Translations under genes and position numbers: made by a program | Virus record (IMG/VR): IMGVR_UViG_3300045996_001783 | Location: 1-24,987 of that record | Strand: one strand, 5' to 3' | DNA length: 24,987 nt | Source: a virus | Shown here: piece after piece, positions 20,746-24,987 of the stretch | Numbering within the stretch: position 1 is the stretch's first letter | Layout: each line of letters begins with the position of its first letter | The notes under the pieces: model-generated | What the model saw: only the letters and a program-made list of their open reading frames with translations | What the model was told of the DNA's origin: nothing | Database searches by the model: none

Positions 20746-20813
20746 TCGTCCTCCCTCTCGGGGTGGGTCGAGACTGGGATGGAAGGTGGTTCCGGCGCTG
20801 AGCGCACGATTGG

Positions 20814-20842
20814 TTGCCGGCCCGCCGGTGGCGAACTAAATT
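20814..20842 (+). promoter_or_regulatory. Leaderless promoter for the 59-aa membrane protein gene
   Basis: TTGCCG (20814-20819), a 17-base spacer, and TAAATT (20837-20842). The -10 box ends exactly seven bases before the A of the ATG at 20849, so the transcript would begin at the start codon. No ribosome site is present, as expected for a leaderless mRNA. Confidence 0.55.
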
Positions 20843-20848
20843 CCCGGC

Positions 20849-21028
20849 ATGGACGCCTTATGGATACCGGCGCTGGCGGTTTGCACGTTCGTGCTGGTCG
20901 TTCTTACGACCTACTGGACGTTCCGAGACCACGCCCGCGAGAAAAAGGCTGAGCGTCAGGCCGAGGCTGAGCGCACGCGGGGTCAGACCCCCAGCGCTTC
21001 TCGTTACAGGTCCACCGCTAAGCGATAG
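20849..21028 (+). CDS. 59-aa membrane protein on the strand opposite the late operon
   Basis: MDALWIPALAVCTFVLVVLT begins a clear single-span protein: a hydrophobic segment at about 4-24, then WTFRDHAREKKAERQAEAER, a charged helix of the positive-inside type, and a polar tail. The gene lies in the 272-base gap between gp10 and the acyl-transfer gene and overlaps the latter's end by 11 bases, tail to tail. With its own promoter it could be expressed from the prophage while the late operon is silent, as morons and exclusion genes are. No homology is recognised. Confidence 0.65.
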   Translation: MDALWIPALAVCTFVLVVLTTYWTFRDHAREKKAERQAEAERTRGQTPSASRYRSTAKR

Positions 21029-22532
21029 CGCGAACCTTCGCCGCAGCCTTGACCCGCTGAAGGGTCAAATTGATCAGCGCCATGGCCTTGCCGTCGCTGT
21101 CCCGCCGGAGCGTGGCGACGATCTTGCGGGTGTTGCGCGTCTGGTCATCGCTGTGAATGCGGTAGATCAGCAGATCCTCGACGTCGGCGTTTGCGAAGTA
21201 GCAGATGTCGCGTTCCACGGGGGACCAAGCCAGCAGCTCCGAGCGCTCAAGGTAGCGGTTCAGGCAGAGGTCGGCGATCAGCGGATAGGACGCGAAATAG
21301 ACCAGCCCGACCCCGTTGACGTCGGTCTGGGGCTGCAACTGGTACTCGGTCCCCCAGATCGACGTTGGCAGGGTGTCGAGGCTCTTGCGGGCCTCGCGGA
21401 AGCCGTTGGAGAACTCAGGGTGCTCCGGCAGGCTCGGGATCGCGAAGCCATCAGGAATCGCCGGCTGGCCCTTCGTCATCGACGTGTTGCCGCCGCCCTC
21501 TCCGAACTTGGAGAAGTTCGACATGATCTCAAACTTGATCCGGCCGGCGTCGCTCTTCAGATCCATGGTCGAAAAGAACATGCCGGCGCCGTAGCGCGTC
21601 GTGGCCGCGGTGATGTCCAACGTATCGTTCTCGGCGAAGCGGACCAGCGGGACGTCCGCCGACCAGCGCATCCGCGTGAACGTCGCATAGAGCCGCTCGC
21701 CGGCCTGGTCTGCGATCTCCCGGCTTTTGACCCCCAGCGCCCCGGTCAGGATCGACCAGTGCATGTCGCCCACTTCCTTGAACATCCAGTTTTCGGAAAG
21801 GCCACCCACCGCCATCTGCGGCATGTTCATTTCGTAGGACCGCCGGGCCGTGGCGCCGACGACGCTACCACTCCGGCCGGACTTCGGCTTGGTGATGAAT
21901 TGCAGCAGGTCCGCCGGGCGCTCGATTTCGGTCCAAAGCTCGTCACTGATCTGCGAGCCCTCGTTCTCTTCGATCTCGGCGCGCAGGGTCACCAACATGA
22001 AGCTGTCGATGTCCTGGTCCGAAAACGGCACGGTCGGATCAACATCGCCCAGGTAGGAGCCGAGCAGATCGCCCGACGCGACGGCGGCGACCTCATCTTT
22101 CACCCGCCGCGGGGTCGTGAGCCTTTGCCCCCAGCGCCCGGTGCGAATGTTGCTCTCCACCACCCGGCCGGGGTTGCCGGCGACAAGGCTGTTTGCGGGG
22201 ACGTTGCCGCCCACCACCGCCCCGGCTCCGATGATGCAGTGGTCCCCAATGATCGCGCCCGGGGTAATGACCGCGTGCGCGCCTATGAAGCAGTTCGACC
22301 CGATCCGGGTCGTCTTGTGGGCGTTGTTCGGGAAGTCGTGGGTGAGAACCCGCGCGCCCGGCCCGATGGTGCTGTAGTCGCCGATCACAACGCCCTTCGG
22401 ATAGGTCGTATCGAGGTGGGCGTGGGGCGAGAGGTTGACGTTCTCGCCGATGGTCATTCCGAGCCGCCGGAAGCCGGCGACGCGGACATTGCGCACCGCG
22501 CGGTAGCCCGCGCTCTTGATCTTGTGAAGCAT
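21018..22532 (-). CDS. Trifunctional fusion: LbH acyltransferase + acyl carrier protein + LnmK/Pnap_2097-like domain
   Basis: A 504-residue protein with three parts. Residues about 25-128 are a left-handed beta-helix (hexapeptide) acyltransferase: VVIGDYSTIGPGARVLTHDF with candidate catalytic His65, repeated IG..CFIGAHAVITPGAIIG units, and the closing VAGNPGRVV. Residues about 140-215 look like an acyl carrier protein with phosphopantetheine site Asp176-Ser177-Phe and helices around LRAEIEENEG and ERPADLLQFI. Residues about 230-504 resemble LnmK/Pnap_2097 double-hotdog proteins (MPQMAVGGLSENWMFKEVGDMHW; DVNGVGLVYFASYPLIADL; RDICYFANAD). Such domains load or decarboxylate acyl-ACP. Together they could charge and transfer an acyl group to a glycan. 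The gene sits between tailspike and gp10. Confidence 0.8.
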   Translation of the reverse strand: MLHKIKSAGYRAVRNVRVAGFRRLGMTIGENVNLSPHAHLDTTYPKGVVIGDYSTIGPGARVLTHDFPNNAHKTTRIGSNCFIGAHAVITPGAIIGDHCIIGAGAVVGGNVPANSLVAGNPGRVVESNIRTGRWGQRLTTPRRVKDEVAAVASGDLLGSYLGDVDPTVPFSDQDIDSFMLVTLRAEIEENEGSQISDELWTEIERPADLLQFITKPKSGRSGSVVGATARRSYEMNMPQMAVGGLSENWMFKEVGDMHWSILTGALGVKSREIADQAGERLYATFTRMRWSADVPLVRFAENDTLDITAATTRYGAGMFFSTMDLKSDAGRIKFEIMSNFSKFGEGGGNTSMTKGQPAIPDGFAIPSLPEHPEFSNGFREARKSLDTLPTSIWGTEYQLQPQTDVNGVGLVYFASYPLIADLCLNRYLERSELLAWSPVERDICYFANADVEDLLIYRIHSDDQTRNTRKIVATLRRDSDGKAMALINLTLQRVKAAAKVRAIA

Positions 22533-22591
22533 GGCGGAAAGCTATGCCTCAGGCGGGCTTAAGACAACGCAAATCGCCTAGAGCGTGTGTT

Positions 22592-24568
22592 CTAGAACGT
22601 CGCCAGGGGCCGCGATCCATCCGAGCTGACAGCGCCGACTGTCCCGCTGGCCGGGGTGAGAGCTGCGATCACGTCGTCATAGACTTCCGCCGTGGTCCCG
22701 GTCCAACGCGCGTCGGCGACGCCGGTGTAGTTGTCGACGTTGTTTGCAAGGGCGTCGATGGTGGCCTTGAGCGCCGTCGAGGTGATCCAATCGGCGTTCG
22801 GCAACAGGCCCGAAACATCGCCGGAGTTGTTGCGGGTTGTGACCGTTCCGGGGACCGTATAGCTCGACAAGTTGCTGACCTGGCCCTGGATGTAGCCGTC
22901 CTTGATAACGATGTCGGAGTTGGCCGAACCAAGCACGACACCGGGTATATCCGACGCGCCAGGCCGGTCGTCCCAGAGGGTGTCCCCGCTTCCGCCGTGG
23001 GTCCCGTAGATCCCCGAGCATTGCAGCAGAAAGGTGAAATTTCCTAGACGGAAGGGATGCGTAGCGTCCGAGCCAATGACCGTGCAGGCGTGGGTCGAGC
23101 GGCCGACATAGATGTAGTTCTTGATCACCGCTCCGACGAACCCACCGTTCGACGTGAAGAAGCCCTGACAGGCCGAAGAGTCCCCATCGGCCAGGATGAC
23201 CGTGTAGCGGTCGTAGACGATGCCGGAGCAGCTTTCGTTGGCGTTGAGCTGGAAGCCGTCCGCGTGGACGCTCGATTGCGTGGCGTCGAACCGCGGCGTC
23301 ATGATCCGGCGGTGGGCGTAGGTGACGTTGAGGGTCCCGCTCGTGCCGGGGTCCACCCGGTCGGCGTTCTTGGTGAAGTAGCGCAGATCGGTAATCCCGG
23401 AGTGGGTGACGATCAGCGAAGCGTTGGCGTTGTTGTTGTAATAGAGGTCGTTGGAAACCCACGTGGACGACCAGTTGTTCGTCGTGGCCGTCAGGTTCCC
23501 GCCCGCTCCCGTGACGAAGTAGACGCCCCAGACGGTCGTCGCGGTGTTGGCGGCGCCCGTGATGCCGCAGCCTTCGAAGTGAACGCTGCTTTCGCTCTCG
23601 CCGACGCCAGGTGACGAGGTGAGGATCTGCACCGCCTTTTCGCTCGCGCCGGCCGAGGTCCGCGCTTGGGGTGTGACGAACACCCCGTCAAAGGTCAGGT
23701 TCAGCGGCAGGCGGATATACAGGTTGCCGATCGGGCACTTGTTGGCGGCGTTTTCGTGCTTGATCGTGCAGCCGCTCGCGGAACGCCAGCGCAGGAAGGT
23801 CATCGGCGCGGCCATGGTCGAGAGCGCCAGGTCGGTTGAGCCCTCGGCGAACTCCACGGTCTTGCCGTTGATGCCGGCAGAGAGAACCGTCGTGATCTCC
23901 GAGCGCTTGGAGATCGTAAAGGTGTTGGCCCGGACGTTGATGGTCAGCTCGGCGACGTTGCTGTCGCCAGCGGCCGCATGAGCCACGACATTGTAGACGT
24001 AGGGGCCGCCGTTCAGTCCCGCCGCATCGCCAGTCGTCGTCGGCGTCGGGAAAGTTCCGTCCGTTGGTTCGGTGAAGTGGCCTGCCGTTCCCGATGTGCG
24101 GGTTAGGGTCCAGGTCTCGGGCGCGTCGCCGCCCTCCCACATCAGGTCCCGCAGGAGGGTTACGCCATGGCCTGCTTTGGTGTCCGCGCCGCGGTAGCTT
24201 GTTTGGTCGGCAAGCAGGATCGGCGCGGTTTCGGTCACCTCGTCCACGGTGATCGTAATAGGGTCTTCGTCGATGCGGCCCGTTGTGGGGTTGGTCGCGC
24301 GGACGATCACCACGTAGTCGTTCTGGCCGCCGTCAGCGTAAGCCTTTGTCCCGTTAGCGGTCCAACGCAGAGTTGATCCGCTGATTTCGAATGACGCCGC
24401 GTCCGCTCCGCCGACAATCGACCAAGTGACGGTCTGGTCCGCGGTCAGCGCAAAGGCAAGGGTCTCGCCCTCGTTCACCCCGCCCGTAGGCAGGGAGGTG
24501 ATGATGGGGGCGGCGGCGGCCTGGCCGAGACCGCCCCACATCCGAACGAGCTGCGCGACCGTGGTCAT
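22592..24568 (-). CDS. Tailspike: Ig/cadherin-like domains plus right-handed beta-helix
   Basis: A 658-residue protein whose ATG overlaps the upstream stop (TGATG). After a short N-terminal anchor (MTTVAQLVRMWGGLGQ) come two Ig/cadherin-like domains: about 20-112 (PTGGVNEGETLAFALTADQTV to DPITITVDEV) and about 115-215 (ILLADQTSYRG to VAELTINVRA). Residues about 220-600 are a parallel beta-helix with short repeats (LSTMAAPMTFLRWRSASGC, NLYIRLPLNLTFDGVFV, SSVHFEGCGITGAAN, VIKNYIYVGRSTHACTVIG). Beta-helix spikes bind and often cut surface polysaccharide. I cannot assign catalytic residues. The neighbouring acyl-transfer gene may act on the same glycan. Confidence 0.8.
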   Translation of the reverse strand: MTTVAQLVRMWGGLGQAAAAPIITSLPTGGVNEGETLAFALTADQTVTWSIVGGADAASFEISGSTLRWTANGTKAYADGGQNDYVVIVRATNPTTGRIDEDPITITVDEVTETAPILLADQTSYRGADTKAGHGVTLLRDLMWEGGDAPETWTLTRTSGTAGHFTEPTDGTFPTPTTTGDAAGLNGGPYVYNVVAHAAAGDSNVAELTINVRANTFTISKRSEITTVLSAGINGKTVEFAEGSTDLALSTMAAPMTFLRWRSASGCTIKHENAANKCPIGNLYIRLPLNLTFDGVFVTPQARTSAGASEKAVQILTSSPGVGESESSVHFEGCGITGAANTATTVWGVYFVTGAGGNLTATTNNWSSTWVSNDLYYNNNANASLIVTHSGITDLRYFTKNADRVDPGTSGTLNVTYAHRRIMTPRFDATQSSVHADGFQLNANESCSGIVYDRYTVILADGDSSACQGFFTSNGGFVGAVIKNYIYVGRSTHACTVIGSDATHPFRLGNFTFLLQCSGIYGTHGGSGDTLWDDRPGASDIPGVVLGSANSDIVIKDGYIQGQVSNLSSYTVPGTVTTRNNSGDVSGLLPNADWITSTALKATIDALANNVDNYTGVADARWTGTTAEVYDDVIAALTPASGTVGAVSSDGSRPLATF

Positions 24569-24987
24569 CAGTAGAAGCCCAGGAGCTGGACACGGATGTT
24601 TTCCGCCGCGCCTGCGCTGTTCTGCGCCTTCGCCGAGACGCGGGCGCCGCTGGCGATGACCTTCTCAACCAGGGCCGCCCCGCGCATGAACGGGGTGCCC
24701 GAGCTGTGGAGATGGGCCGACATGCGGAAGATTTCGACTTCGGAGGCCGCGGCCCCGACGCCGAGAGCGACGGAAAGCTTGCGAGTCGCCGCCGGCGCGG
24801 AGCCGTTATACCCGAGGTTCATCAGCACCGCGCCGTAGGCCCGGCTCACGGCAGCGTTTTCCTGGGTCCAAGTATTGCTGATCGGGATGTCCACCGTCGT
24901 GGGGCGGGTGTTGGTGTTGTCGGCGGCGATGATCGCTTCGCAGGCCGCAAAACCCGGGTTCGACGTGCCGTTCGCCAGGATGCCCTC
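24568..24987 (-). CDS. Virion protein, 5'-partial (runs off window)
   Basis: The frame is open to the right edge, so only the last 139 residues are seen; the GTG at 24894 is internal and not the likely start. The sequence is beta-rich and Ala/Gly/Ser-rich (VSRAYGAVLMNLGYNGSAPAATRKLSVALGVG, SAHLHSSGTPFMRGAALVEKVIASGARV) and ends NIRVQLLGFY, a closing strand often seen in tail decoration or fibre-linked proteins. Its stop overlaps the tailspike start, so it may be a spike chaperone or adaptor. No family is identified. Confidence 0.65.
   Translation of the reverse strand, partial: EGILANGTSNPGFAACEAIIAADNTNTRPTTVDIPISNTWTQENAAVSRAYGAVLMNLGYNGSAPAATRKLSVALGVGAAASEVEIFRMSAHLHSSGTPFMRGAALVEKVIASGARVSAKAQNSAGAAENIRVQLLGFY

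Noticed and set aside
20814-22562. 582-codon plus-strand frame opposite the acyl-transfer gene
   Set aside because: Arg/Val/Gly-rich antisense shadow in GC-rich DNA; the minus-strand frame has three recognisable domains.

Overview
The window is GC-rich, densely coding phage DNA. Codon use, promoter look and protein families suggest an alphaproteobacterial host, probably of the Caulobacter/Brevundimonas/Phenylobacterium kind; this is an inference from style, not a database match. The virion genes are those of a short-tailed, P22-type temperate phage: a gp10-like DNA-stabilisation/tail hub protein, three consecutive ejection proteins (one with a lytic transglycosylase domain), a beta-helix tailspike and tail fibres, followed by a lysis cassette.

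Layout. (1) Bases 1-5524, plus strand: an early/accessory operon whose genes are nearly all joined by 4- or 8-base stop/start overlaps. It holds a RecA-like ATPase (Sak4 type), an HNH nuclease, a DUF551-like protein, small membrane proteins, a stripped-down C5-methyltransferase-like protein and a Lar-like zinc-ribbon protein, and ends in overlapping excisionase and tyrosine integrase genes. Three micro-ORFs (25, 27 and 34 codons) fill the gaps in this chain. (2) 5525-5749: non-coding, with repeated TTGCGC motifs, a candidate attP. (3) 5963-9428: an IS1595-family element of about 3.5 kb with matching inverted ends. It carries its DDE transposase and cargo: a winged-helix-like protein, a 52-codon protein, a NYN-domain putative RNase behind a promoter-RNA-terminator leader, a strongly folded segment resembling HEARO/omega-RNA, a small ORF behind an operator-like repeat, and a Cas2-fold protein. 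It appears to have cut the gene starting at 5750. (4) 9451-10206: three small plus-strand phage genes of unknown function. (5) 10339-24987, minus strand: the late operon, read right to left, from structural genes to endolysin and overlapping spanins, ending in an intrinsic terminator at 10253-10286.

The most unusual gene is 21018-22532. It lies inside the virion operon between tailspike and gp10 and appears to fuse a left-handed beta-helix acyltransferase, an acyl carrier protein (Asp-Ser-Phe attachment motif) and an LnmK/Pnap_2097-type double-hotdog domain. That would be a one-protein acyl-loading and acyl-transfer machine. A surface-glycan modification role, giving superinfection exclusion or receptor change, is my inference. 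Two small membrane-protein genes run against the late operon (14538-14792 and 20849-21028); the second has a promoter placed so that its mRNA would start at the AUG.

The integrase and candidate attP lie between early and late phage genes rather than at a phage/host boundary. This fits a free or circularly permuted phage genome, or two adjoining phage regions, better than a simple prophage end.
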